From positions 1 to 26,334 of IMG/VR virus record IMGVR_UViG_3300018423_000056: 26,334 nucleotides of DNA; one strand, given 5' to 3'. Below are positions 15,593 through 21,941 of this stretch, one piece after another. Each line of letters starts with the position of its first letter. The first letter of the stretch is position 1. The notes beneath the pieces are model-generated. The model searched no databases, had not been told where the DNA came from, and saw only the letters and a list, made by a program, of their open reading frames with translations. The position numbers were made by a program, and so were the translations under genes. The stretch is from a virus.

Positions 15593-16300
15593 TTATGCGT
15601 TAGGATCGAACTCTGGCATTGTGACTGTCCACAGAGTGATCTTAACGGTTTGTGCTGCGACAATGTCGCGGTTGTCAAGGATCATGTCGGCGCCTGATCC
15701 CGAAGGACCAGCATCACCGTCGATGACCGCCGTTTCATTACGGTCCACAGCACGGAACCAAGAAGCAGCGCCGCTTGCGTTAGCAGACGAATCGTCTGTA
15801 ACTGAGTTAGCTGTTGCTTTACCTCCTGGGTTGGCATCAGCCGCTCCACCGAAGGCGGGGTTGCTGAGGTTAAGTTCTGCAAGTAAGGCATTGCCTCGTG
15901 TCCAAGTACCACCGCTGGTGTAGGCTGTGAAGGCTGTACCATCGATGTTATTGGAGTCTTCGTCTTGCAGCTCGAATGTATTAGCCGTGACGTTCGCAAC
16001 GAGGTACTGATTCTCGTTGAGCTCTGTCATGCCGGCAACGCCGGTGATGAAGACCTTGTCACCATTACTCAGGCCATGACCATTACTTGTCACAACCACT
16101 GGGTCTGCCTGCGTCGCTCCTGTGATGGCACCAGTTGCGTGGTTGCCTGTGGAAGGAGCATCATCAACATTGTCTGGCTGAGGCCCATCATAGATGCGCA
16201 CCCGTCCTTCCGTGTTTGTGATACCGACATCGATCAAGTCGACGACAGTATCGCATGCGGCAATAGCCGATGCATTTGAAATCTTTGTGCCACGTGGCAT
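15593..16300 (-). CDS. Virion structural protein with an inserted FCCH-like beta domain
   Basis: 235 residues; ATG preceded by GAGGAG-like sequence (AAGAGGAGAGGACA). The outer parts (PRGTKISNASAIAACDTVVD, GRVRIYDGPQP ... LAELNLSNPAFG, ASWFRAVDRNETAVIDGDAG, KITLWTVTMPE) match a type of small phage structural protein that I have seen without the insert. Between residues ~52 and ~137 lies a separate module: PVVVTSNGHGLSNGDKVFIT, YLVANVTANTFEL and YTSGGTWTRG, the ubiquitin-activating-enzyme FCCH-like strand pattern common in phage tails and fibres. This module probably projects from the virion. The gene stands between the small terminase candidate and a terminator. Confidence 0.7.
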   Translation of the reverse strand: MPRGTKISNASAIAACDTVVDLIDVGITNTEGRVRIYDGPQPDNVDDAPSTGNHATGAITGATQADPVVVTSNGHGLSNGDKVFITGVAGMTELNENQYLVANVTANTFELQDEDSNNIDGTAFTAYTSGGTWTRGNALLAELNLSNPAFGGAADANPGGKATANSVTDDSSANASGAASWFRAVDRNETAVIDGDAGPSGSGADMILDNRDIVAAQTVKITLWTVTMPEFDPNA

Positions 16301-16328
16301 TGTCCTCTCCTCTTAGCTAAGATATGAT

Positions 16329-16991
16329 TCAGTCCGGACTCTTTGGGATCGAATCGAACATGCCTTGCACATCTTTATCCGGAGTAAGTTCAGTGCCTGA
16401 CACATCGCTGGGTAATTTTATTTCATCCTTGACTCGACGCTCAAACTCACGTGCTATAGTTTCGTTGTCCTCGCCGCATACGACATACAGCAGACGAACC
16501 AGTTGATTCACGATCTGCTTGAGGTCCATCGGTGTGATGGCATCTTTTCGTGTTGATTCGACAGCAGCAGCGTCTTTGCACATTTGGGCGACAGACTGCA
16601 AGGCCTCTCGCATTAGTATGGCCGCTGACATTATCGTTTCGTCTCGATTGTCTTGATCTTCGGGGATCTCATTAGCACCAGAGAAAAGCTTAACAGCCTG
16701 AGCGCACGTCATACGCATAAGGGCGAGCTCTTCCTGTAGGTTTAACTGTTCAGAAGAGTCAAGATCGAGCTGGGCCTCGAGTGCTTCGTTTAATGTATTC
16801 GTTAGGTACTTAGAATAAAACATTGGTAGGCTGTAGTTCCTGACCTTTGCTCGCTTGCCGCTTCCTCCATGAAACTGACAGAAGCGAGAACCAGTGATTG
16901 CCCACTTAGCGCATCGATGACCGGTGTGCCTGATCCTTTGACATTGGCGTTCATGTCCTTCGGGTGGTCGACCCTGCAAGAAACCAGTCAA
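16329..16991 (-). CDS. Putative small terminase subunit with N-terminal Cys/His zinc motif
   Basis: 220 residues, joined to the sigma-like gene by a four-base overlap. The start carries CQRIRHTGHRCAKWAITGSR then FCQFHGGSGKRAKVRNYS. This C-x8-C ... C-x2-HGG motif is common near the N-terminus of phage small terminases and related DNA-binding proteins. The middle is helical (LNLQEELALMRMTCAQAV, MREALQSVAQMCKDAAAV) and MDLKQIVNQLVRLLYVVC follows, compatible with an oligomerising packaging-initiation protein. There is no other small-terminase candidate in the window. It lies about 7 kb from the large subunit, so the pairing is inference. Confidence 0.6.
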   Translation of the reverse strand: MTGFLQGRPPEGHERQCQRIRHTGHRCAKWAITGSRFCQFHGGSGKRAKVRNYSLPMFYSKYLTNTLNEALEAQLDLDSSEQLNLQEELALMRMTCAQAVKLFSGANEIPEDQDNRDETIMSAAILMREALQSVAQMCKDAAAVESTRKDAITPMDLKQIVNQLVRLLYVVCGEDNETIAREFERRVKDEIKLPSDVSGTELTPDKDVQGMFDSIPKSPD

Positions 16992-17455
16992 GTCCAGATC
17001 TCCCGGGCTTCCTCAAGCGCCTTGTGTATCATAGTATGTGCAGTGCCCATGCTTACGTCATAGTACACAGAGATCTCTTCCGTTGTGCAACCGTTCATGT
17101 ACTTAAGATAAAGTATTTCACGTGATGCGTGGGACAAGCTCTCCAGTATTTCTATTACCTCTAAGCGGGTAGAGTATTCAACTACTTGTGACCTTTCATT
17201 GAGCTGCTCTAAGGCTCCATGCTGCAAGCGCTTGTTCACGTACTTCCAAACGTATGCTCTTATCGTTACTGCGACATAAGTCCACAAAGGCCGGACCTCG
17301 TCCCAAAGTTCGATGCAGCGTGGCACCTTCACTAACACTACGTCAGACCAGAGTTCCTCTTCGAGATCACGCCGGCCACGGCTGCCGATACGACATATGT
17401 TCCGAAGCCGGCGTTCATTCTCAAGTATGTACTCCCACGGGTCAGGCTTATCCAT
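16988..17455 (-). CDS. Sigma-factor-like protein (ECF / sigma-70 group)
   Basis: I use the ATG at 17455 (MDKPDPWEYI), which has AAAGG seven bases upstream, rather than a TTG at 17512 without a signal; the product has 155 residues. Residues ~1-80 fit a region 2: NICRIGSRGRRDLEEELWSD, LWDEVRPLWTYVAVTIRAYVWKY. Residues ~100-152 fit a region 4 helix-turn-helix: LSHASREILYLKYMNGCTTE then EISVYYDVSMGTAHTMIHKA. This is the layout of extracytoplasmic-function sigma factors. It probably redirects host RNA polymerase to phage late promoters; the AT-rich region just upstream is a natural target. It might instead act as a phage transcriptional regulator without sigma activity, because region 2 is diverged. 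Confidence 0.72.
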   Translation of the reverse strand: MDKPDPWEYILENERRLRNICRIGSRGRRDLEEELWSDVVLVKVPRCIELWDEVRPLWTYVAVTIRAYVWKYVNKRLQHGALEQLNERSQVVEYSTRLEVIEILESLSHASREILYLKYMNGCTTEEISVYYDVSMGTAHTMIHKALEEAREIWT

Positions 17456-17518
17456 GCCTGTGCCTTTCTTACTTGCCGCCGCAAGCTGTGCAGCGGTAAC
17501 GATTCCCAACAAAATAGG

Positions 17519-17782
17519 TCATGAGTAAATCTTTCTCCAGCATCCTAGGCAAGTGACAATGCCATCCTTAATGACCCACTGCCTCGACTTTAATTTTATC
17601 TGCCCACAGTCTGGACAGCGACGATCTTTGGGTAGATCATAGTTTCTGATTTTTCTTCGGCGCTCCTTCCGTGACTTATGCTCTGGTGCATCAATTATGT
17701 TATCTTCTGGCAAGGACTTACGTGCCTCATCCAAAGTATGTCGTAAGTCTGCAAACGTTGTGTCTATTTTCGGACGGCTCAT
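17519..17782 (-). CDS. Small zinc-ribbon protein
   Basis: 87 residues. The first half is charged and helical (TTFADLRHTLDEARKSLP, then a basic EHKSRKERRRKIRN). The second half carries RRCPDCGQIKLKSRQWVIKD and TCLGCWRKI, a C-x2-C ... C-x2-C zinc ribbon. Such proteins often bind nucleic acid or RNA polymerase. The gene is the first after the non-coding switch region and 64 bases before the likely start of the sigma-like gene; a role in transcription control is plausible but only inferred. The Shine-Dalgarno (GGAAAAA) is weak. Confidence 0.65.
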   Translation of the reverse strand: MSRPKIDTTFADLRHTLDEARKSLPEDNIIDAPEHKSRKERRRKIRNYDLPKDRRCPDCGQIKLKSRQWVIKDGIVTCLGCWRKIYS

Positions 17783-17811
17783 GAAATTTTTCCAGTATAC
17801 GAAACACAGTG

Positions 17812-18048
17812 CCCAGAAGTGTCAACTCACATGAAAAAACGACTGATCAAATTTTCGAGTCAGAATGCATGCACATCAAAATCAGATGTATAGTATTTGT
17901 ATGTATTCTTAACTTAAGCCTTAGTTATTATTATTATAGTTTATATCAACTGAGATTGCAGTATTTGGCAGTTTGATCAAATTACTCACGTGAAAGTTTT
18001 TCAAGTTTAGTAGCCTCGCGTTTTCCAACGTGCTTTGACACTTCTGGG
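17812..18048. repeat. Imperfect 30-base inverted repeat (14 bases perfect)
   Basis: The arms are 17812-17841 and 18019-18048. The outer 14 bases, CCCAGAAGTGTCAA at 17812-17825 and TTGACACTTCTGGG at 18035-18048, are perfectly complementary. After two unpaired positions the next 14 bases match at ten positions (CACATGAAAAAACG versus CACGTTGGAAAACG). The arms are 177 bases apart. TTGACA faces outward on both sides. Confidence 0.8.
17933..17961 (-). promoter_or_regulatory. Promoter with perfect TATAAT for the late operon
   Basis: Minus strand TATAAT at 17938-17933, 17 bases after CTGCAA (17961-17956; three of six matches to TTGACA). It points to the zinc-ribbon and sigma-like genes. A second TTGACA (17825-17820) nearer the gene has only a TATACT at a 20-base spacing and is less convincing. 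Confidence 0.5.
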
Positions 18049-18100
18049 AGCAACACTTTCTTTTATCATTTTATTAACGGTCAATCGTAAGGTAGCATTT

Positions 18101-18379
18101 TCATTTGGGATCTTTCTTTAAGAAAACTTTCAAAGTCCAATTATCATCGTGTTCAAAGTAGAAATGTCTAACACGATCATCGCCAGTCAGTTTCTTAATA
18201 GTCTCTAGTCGAAAGGAAAGCTTTCGCATTTGAGGTATCACAAGAGCAGGGTCAGAGTATATGCCAGCGCCAGACTCATAAAAGATAAGCATGCCGTTGT
18301 TAGGATTCTGCAATCGATACTCTATCTTGTCCTCGGGTGCCAGCCGGAACCTTTCGTCGCGTGTCAGATCAGAATACAT
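18101..18379 (-). CDS. Unrecognised small phage protein
   Basis: The open frame starts at an ATG at 18394, but the third ATG (18379, MYSDLTRDERF) has AGGA eight bases upstream and is the more likely start, giving 92 residues. The sequence (RFRLAPEDKIEYRLQNPNNG, MLIFYESGAGIYSDPALVIP, LETIKKLTGDDRVRHFYFEH, NWTLKVFLKKD) looks like a compact alpha/beta domain. I recognise no family. It overlaps the preceding gene by a few bases and is the last gene before the non-coding switch region. Confidence 0.6.
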   Translation of the reverse strand: MYSDLTRDERFRLAPEDKIEYRLQNPNNGMLIFYESGAGIYSDPALVIPQMRKLSFRLETIKKLTGDDRVRHFYFEHDDNWTLKVFLKKDPK

Positions 18380-18854
18380 TCTTTGCATCCTCATTTGTGG
18401 TTATGAAAAAGCATTCTTGCTTGTCGTCACGCAAGACGCGAATGTTTTCATTTAAGTCAAGACCCTCGACCAAGTCGTAAGGAATAGTGATCTCTTCACG
18501 GTGCTCAAGCATAGCAAGAACGATCATCTTCAAGGTAGTGCGTTCGTTCAACAGTTCTTGTACGCCTATGAGCGACTTATGTTTACTCTTCCCATATCGA
18601 TTGTCAAGAAACTGGTAGCCCGAAGCAACTGCAAGATCACCAATCAGATTACGCAAACCATTCAGCCGTTCGGTCAGGTCTTCGCAGTTCGGACAGCAAA
18701 GCCTTTGCTGAGTCAAAGGTGAAGAGCGTTTCACTTTCTCCGCTTCGAGATGTTCTGACTGTTGTGATGACTCCTTCCCAGTCGCTTGGCTTTCCATTGG
18801 GTAAGAGCCGTGCAATGAATGCGGAACCATGTTTTCGTTCGTTGAGTTGTCCAA
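18369..18854 (-). CDS. Unrecognised protein with Cys pair, overlapping the nuclease gene
   Basis: 161 residues if the TTG at 18854 is used; it has AGGAG seven bases upstream. That start makes a 206-base out-of-frame overlap with the nuclease gene. A TTG at about 18654, overlapping the nuclease stop, would give a ~94-residue protein but lacks a ribosome-binding signal. The N-terminal third is polar and low in complexity, as expected for sequence constrained by another frame. The body has LCCPNCEDLTERLNGLRNLI (possible zinc knuckle then helix), ERTTLKMIVLAMLEHREEIT and IPYDLVEGLDLNENIRVLRD ending in a beta pattern. No family is recognised. Confidence 0.6.
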   Translation of the reverse strand: MDNSTNENMVPHSLHGSYPMESQATGKESSQQSEHLEAEKVKRSSPLTQQRLCCPNCEDLTERLNGLRNLIGDLAVASGYQFLDNRYGKSKHKSLIGVQELLNERTTLKMIVLAMLEHREEITIPYDLVEGLDLNENIRVLRDDKQECFFITTNEDAKNVF

Positions 18855-19047
18855 TTCTTTGCTCCTGATGTTTGCCTAGCTTAGTGGTTACACCTTTGAA
18901 TTCGATGAACCCTTGCCAGTACTTATGGTGTATGTACCGATCCGGCCAACCCGGCGGCATCTTCATCTGTGCAACGATCGGTAAGATCACAGCATTCATT
19001 CTTTCCAGTTCCTTTGTCACAATGCTTGTCCACTGTGATTCTTTCAA
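18649..19047 (-). CDS. VRR-NUC-type nuclease (PD-(D/E)XK), TTG start inside csrA
   Basis: 132 residues from a TTG at 19047 with a perfect AAGGAGGT upstream. Residues ~2-80 match the VRR-NUC layout: an N-terminal helix (ESQWTSIVTKELERMNAVIL), PPGWPDRYIHHK with the first catalytic Asp, GFIEFKGV with the E-x-K pair, then KHQEQRIGQLNERKHGSAFI with the conserved Gln. These small phage nucleases cleave branched or Holliday-like DNA and may act in replication or recombination. The last ~45 residues are extra and lie in the overlap with the following gene. The first 41 codons overlap the 3' part of csrA in another frame. Confidence 0.82.
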   Translation of the reverse strand: MKESQWTSIVTKELERMNAVILPIVAQMKMPPGWPDRYIHHKYWQGFIEFKGVTTKLGKHQEQRIGQLNERKHGSAFIARLLPNGKPSDWEGVITTVRTSRSGESETLFTFDSAKALLSELRRPDRTAEWFA

Positions 19048-19183
19048 TGGTTACCTCCTTTGGTGCTTCAACGCCGATGCGAACGTGCGCAGTTCTTATC
19101 TTGCATATCATTACGTCGATGTAAGACCCGTCAGTCAAATGTAAACGAACGGTTTCTTTTTCTTTTCTTGAAAGTACTAACAT
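18923..19183 (-). CDS. csrA: CsrA/RsmA-family post-transcriptional regulator
   Basis: 86 residues; ATG with AAAGGA upstream. Residues 1-~50 are clearly CsrA: MLVLSRKEKETVRL with Leu4 and Arg6, IDVMICKIRTAHVRIGVEAP and KEVTIERI, whose Arg corresponds to RNA-binding Arg44 of the E. coli protein. The homodimer binds GGA motifs, usually in hairpin loops over ribosome-binding sites, to block or stabilise mRNAs. The 36-residue tail is unusual: it has a Cys-rich stretch (ECCDLTDRC) and ends in a region overlapping the nuclease gene, so it may be little more than constrained readthrough. A phage copy probably reprogrammes host or phage mRNA translation. Known CsrA homologues occur in other dsDNA phages. 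Confidence 0.92.
   Translation of the reverse strand: MLVLSRKEKETVRLHLTDGSYIDVMICKIRTAHVRIGVEAPKEVTIERITVDKHCDKGTGKNECCDLTDRCTDEDAAGLAGSVHTP
19053..19060 (-). promoter_or_regulatory. Nuclease Shine-Dalgarno embedded in the conserved CsrA coding core
   Basis: AAGGAGGT on the minus strand is contributed by the codons for Pro-Lys-Glu-Val of CsrA and lies five bases before the nuclease TTG. It contains AAGGA, a match to the ANGGA core of CsrA sites, and can form a small hairpin ACC-AAAGGA-GGT with GGA in the loop. Confidence 0.75.
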
Positions 19184-19255
19184 CTAGGATTCCTTTCTCA
19201 GGATGTAGTATTCATCCCGTAGTGTATTAGTGCGATTCGTTCGATAAAATCAACA

Positions 19256-19272
19256 GACTTGAAGATCAAGTC
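19256..19272 (-). terminator. Possible weak terminator after the glycosyltransferase
   Basis: Minus strand GACTTGA-TCT-TCAAGTC (seven perfect pairs, three-base loop) just after the stop codon at 19276, followed by TGTTGATTTT. The stem is AT-rich and the T tract imperfect, so it may be only an attenuator or an RNA-stability hairpin before csrA. Confidence 0.4.
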
Positions 19273-19275
19273 CAT

Positions 19276-20448
19276 TTACTTTCGTTTGTAACCTCCGAAC
19301 TCATCCCAGTACATATCTTTCTGGAACTTGTCTGGATCGACCAATAACTTATCGATCATGTCGTCAAAGATTTCCCACTTGGGAACAAGATGCAACTTAA
19401 CGGACTCACGCATCTGTTCTCTGAACTCTACATCCTTCCAAAGAATCTCTGCCTTCTCTTTAAACTCAGCCGGCGTCTTCATTCGACACCAGTGATCTTT
19501 AGGCAAGAGCTCACAACCTTCATCGTACTCAGGATGAAACAGCGGGATGCATCCTTGTGAGATCATGATGTAAGGCTTACCAGTCAAGAACCCTTTCGTA
19601 TGCGGAACGACTGGCCCGCACACATGCATTTGGAATTGCTTGAACACTTCTGCCGGCTTGAGCTTACCACACCAAGGAAGGTTCTCTTGTGGCCCATCGT
19701 ATGAGTCCCAACCCTCACCGAAGATTTCAGTACCTTCAGGCAAGTTGTCAAGTAGCTCATACCAACGTTCAGGCTTACCCATCTTGATACCAGTGTTGAA
19801 GTGAGCGTGAGCCACGATGACCGCTGGGTATTGGTTCGTGTTTTCACGTTCATACTGATAGGCCCAAGATTGACAATTGGCAAACTTGGAGTGAACAGCA
19901 TACTCTTGTCCACCCACTACTTTGTTGAACGACGCCTCACACTGATCAAGCAAAGCAGCGGGTCTGCAATAATCCGAGTACCACGTCATCTCCTGATCCC
20001 GAGGGTAACTGCGTGGATCATTACTTAGGACGATACGAGGTAACTGCAACTCGTGTAGAGCCTGCAGCATCGGAGCATTGTACCGAATAGCAAAAGCCAA
20101 GCAAGCAGCGCCCATAGGATTCCAACCTAAGGAACTTGTAGGCGCTTGACCCGTAACATTGATCATTGCGATCGGGTCATGCTTACTTAACTCTTCGTGG
20201 TCTTTGGCGTAGGCCTCGCGTTGCTCAGATTCGAGCGACCAGTTGTCGAGACCTTCAATAGTCGATTGCACAACAGTAAGACCAGGTATGACCTCACCGC
20301 GGTACTGACCATAGAAGACTACATTGCAGTCTCCACGATCAATCAAGCGGCGAATGACTCCTTCCGTTTCGCCTTGCTCACCACGTTCAATAACAAGGTC
20401 GCGTGTGTAAAACACTGACCCTCCTTTGCATACGATTAAGGTCTTCAT
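19276..20448 (-). CDS. GT-B-like glycosyltransferase
   Basis: I place the start at the ATG at 20448, which overlaps the preceding stop (ATGA) and has GGAGG upstream; a TTG at 20466 is part of that signal. The product has 390 residues. The N-terminal half has a Rossmann-like opening (KTLIVCKGGSVFYTRDLVIE), a central NPMGAACLAFAIRYNAPML and IVLSNDPRSYP. The C-terminal half contains PAVIVAHAHFNTGIKMGKPE, EIFGEGWDSYDGP and MHVCGPVVPHTKGFLTGKPY then IMISQGCIPLFHPEYDEG, the typical GT-B donor-binding end. It probably uses the NDP-sugar made by the adjacent nucleotidyltransferase. Acceptor unknown. Confidence 0.7.
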   Translation of the reverse strand: MKTLIVCKGGSVFYTRDLVIERGEQGETEGVIRRLIDRGDCNVVFYGQYRGEVIPGLTVVQSTIEGLDNWSLESEQREAYAKDHEELSKHDPIAMINVTGQAPTSSLGWNPMGAACLAFAIRYNAPMLQALHELQLPRIVLSNDPRSYPRDQEMTWYSDYCRPAALLDQCEASFNKVVGGQEYAVHSKFANCQSWAYQYERENTNQYPAVIVAHAHFNTGIKMGKPERWYELLDNLPEGTEIFGEGWDSYDGPQENLPWCGKLKPAEVFKQFQMHVCGPVVPHTKGFLTGKPYIMISQGCIPLFHPEYDEGCELLPKDHWCRMKTPAEFKEKAEILWKDVEFREQMRESVKLHLVPKWEIFDDMIDKLLVDPDKFQKDMYWDEFGGYKRK

Positions 20449-21131
20449 GCTTCGTGAATCCTCCAAAGATTAAGATAAGTTTGATATGTGGGAACAGTCC
20501 CAAGGTCCATCCATTCATTCGTCCACTGAGCAGACAACTTAACGCCTTTTATTTTCTGATCGTTCAAGAAGTTGATCAAAGGACCATCCATGTCTTCCAT
20601 CGTTGATCTTTTCAAGCCAAGAAAGCCGGCAAGATAATACTTATGTACTCCATTGTCTCTTTCAGACCATTGGCATGTCTTAAGGTGGTTTGGCTCGTAA
20701 CGATCAAGTTCGGGTAACTTTGTTTGAGCGTCATAACTAATGTAGGTACAGTAATCGGGTATGCCGTTTTTCACAATGCTCATGGTGTGAGGGTCAGGTA
20801 ACGTTGGGTAGCGGTTGTCACCGAAGGTAATGACGGAGTTGTCACTGCAAAGAACAGCTGCTCGGTTAAGCGCATCGCTTATGCCCACAGGCTTGGGTTG
20901 CACAACGAACTCAACCTCAGGGCAGTCGCCTTCATAGTACTCTGAGCGAATCTTCCAATAGGATTCCACGACCCTTGATCGGTCTTGCACAACGACGATG
21001 TTTTCGATTGTCTCGTGTTGCCTTAAAAAGTTCAAGGCAGACTCGAACATAACGCCGCCCTTTATTGGAAGTAAGACCTTGTTCTCAAGGCGTGTTGACT
21101 TGCCGGCTGTCAGTATGATTCCTGTACTCAT
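20445..21131 (-). CDS. Sugar-phosphate (or choline-phosphate-type) nucleotidyltransferase
   Basis: 228 residues. Signature GIILTAGKSTRLENKVLLPI at residues 4-23 is the L-x-x-G-x-G-T/S-R-L ... K-x-L-L-P-I loop of nucleotidyltransferases. QPKPVGISDALNRA at ~78-91, FGDN at ~103 and EWMDLGTVPTYQTYL at the C-terminus complete the RmlA/LicC/GlmU-type GT-A fold. It transfers NMP from NTP to a phosphorylated substrate, releasing PPi. The nearby APH-fold kinase and HAD phosphatase suggest it activates a substrate that the kinase phosphorylates. Substrate could be a hexose 1-phosphate, a heptose or phosphocholine; the sequence does not decide. The start overlaps the preceding stop by one base. Confidence 0.88.
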   Translation of the reverse strand: MSTGIILTAGKSTRLENKVLLPIKGGVMFESALNFLRQHETIENIVVVQDRSRVVESYWKIRSEYYEGDCPEVEFVVQPKPVGISDALNRAAVLCSDNSVITFGDNRYPTLPDPHTMSIVKNGIPDYCTYISYDAQTKLPELDRYEPNHLKTCQWSERDNGVHKYYLAGFLGLKRSTMEDMDGPLINFLNDQKIKGVKLSAQWTNEWMDLGTVPTYQTYLNLWRIHEA

Positions 21132-21547
21132 TACTTTTCTCCTATTTCAATATCACGAACATCGATGAAGCGAACGTGTATCGTCGCTCCAAGACCTCTC
21201 ACATAAGAGATCGGAATTAAGGCGTCGCGCATGTCGCGCTTGGTCTTTTCAGGTTTTGATCTGATAAGGAATATGATCCCGGGTTCGTTACCAGTTTTCA
21301 TCGCATACCGTAAACTCTGAGACAAGGCTGCGTCATATTTGTCCAACCATTCGACTTCCCAAACGATGTCCTGTTGAAGGATATCGGGACGTGTACCGTC
21401 AGGCAAAATGAACTGTGTAGTCGACCCAGGCATCGACTTTGCAATTGCTTCAGTGTAGTCGTCTTCCTTAGGCTGAGCAAAGCCAACTTGGGACATCACG
21501 ATTAGTGTACTCAAGCAAATGGTATTTCTCAAACATATAGTAGTCAT
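21131..21547 (-). CDS. Exported nuclease-like protein
   Basis: 138 residues; ATG with AAGG six bases upstream, overlapping the preceding gene by 80 bases. A signal peptide (TICLSTLIVMSQVGFAQ) precedes a compact domain: TQFILPDGTRPDILQQDIVW, EVEWLDKYDAALSQSLRYAM, KTGNEPGIIFLIRS. The G-x-R-x-D ... E-V-E-x-x-x-K-x-x-x-A-x-x-Q-S-L-x-Y-A pattern resembles a family of small secreted proteins with a PD-(D/E)XK-like core. If active it would cut DNA in the periplasm, for example incoming competing phage DNA. It may be an inactive member; the acidic and basic residues are consistent but not proof. Confidence 0.62.
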   Translation of the reverse strand: MTTICLRNTICLSTLIVMSQVGFAQPKEDDYTEAIAKSMPGSTTQFILPDGTRPDILQQDIVWEVEWLDKYDAALSQSLRYAMKTGNEPGIIFLIRSKPEKTKRDMRDALIPISYVRGLGATIHVRFIDVRDIEIGEK

Positions 21548-21941
21548 GATAAGCCTTCACTGGGTCGTCTTGATAGTACTCCTCAGGCATAGCTTGAGGA
21601 GGGTCAAAGAAGTAGTGAGATGGAAACTTAAAGTGCTGAACATCAACACTCAAGTCATCAAGTATGAAATGAGTCTTGTGCCACTTATTGAACCTATGCT
21701 TGTACTCATAGGAAAGTTGATAGGCTAGTGTAAGTGTCCATCTATAATTGCCAGCAGCAGACCTTACCCACTTGGCACAAGGATGATTGTAATGCGTAAG
21801 CTTGTATGGAGCAAAGAACCCGTAATGAATCCTTGCAGTCGACAGCAATTGAGCAGACTCAATTAACATCTTACCTACATGCTTATCACAATGATACTTG
21901 GCCGCATCATAAGGAGATCGTGACAAAAAGAATATGTTCAT
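21468..21941 (-). CDS. Conserved phage protein (often annotated as pyrimidine-dimer DNA glycosylase-like)
   Basis: 157 residues. The start NIFFLSRSPYDAAKYHCDKH then VGKMLIESAQLLSTARIHYG, THYNHPCAKWVRSAAGNYRW, KWHKTHFILDDL and FFDPPQAMPEEYYQDDPVKA, YHDYYMFEKYHL are the hallmarks of a widespread phage family (N-terminal D-x-x-x-x-x-A-x-x-x-C-D-K-H-V-x-K-M-x-x-E). These proteins are thought to be related to DNA repair enzymes, but the activity is unproven. The conserved histidines and aspartates suggest a metal-binding or catalytic helical fold. The gene starts one base before the previous stop. Confidence 0.75.
   Translation of the reverse strand: MNIFFLSRSPYDAAKYHCDKHVGKMLIESAQLLSTARIHYGFFAPYKLTHYNHPCAKWVRSAAGNYRWTLTLAYQLSYEYKHRFNKWHKTHFILDDLSVDVQHFKFPSHYFFDPPQAMPEEYYQDDPVKAYHDYYMFEKYHLLEYTNRDVPSWLCSA

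Larger units (their letters stand above)
17783..18100. other. AT-rich non-coding switch region
   Basis: No gene fits in these 318 bases. It contains a perfect TATAAT on the minus strand, the two arms of an inverted repeat, a direct repeat TGATCAAATT (17844-17853 and 17974-17983), paired CTCAC[A/G]TGAAA strings (17826 and 17985), and a stretch of TAA/TTA triplets around 17921-17940. It lies at the boundary between accessory/early and late genes and shortly upstream of the small-terminase candidate. It could hold a late promoter, an operator, an origin or a packaging site. Confidence 0.7.

Noticed and set aside
17801-17825. TTGACA with TATACT as a promoter for the zinc-ribbon gene
   Set aside because: The spacer is 20 bases, outside the usual range; kept only as part of the inverted repeat.
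17783-18100. CRISPR array or tRNA gene in the non-coding region
   Set aside because: Repeats are only two copies with different flanks; no cloverleaf or regular spacing was found.
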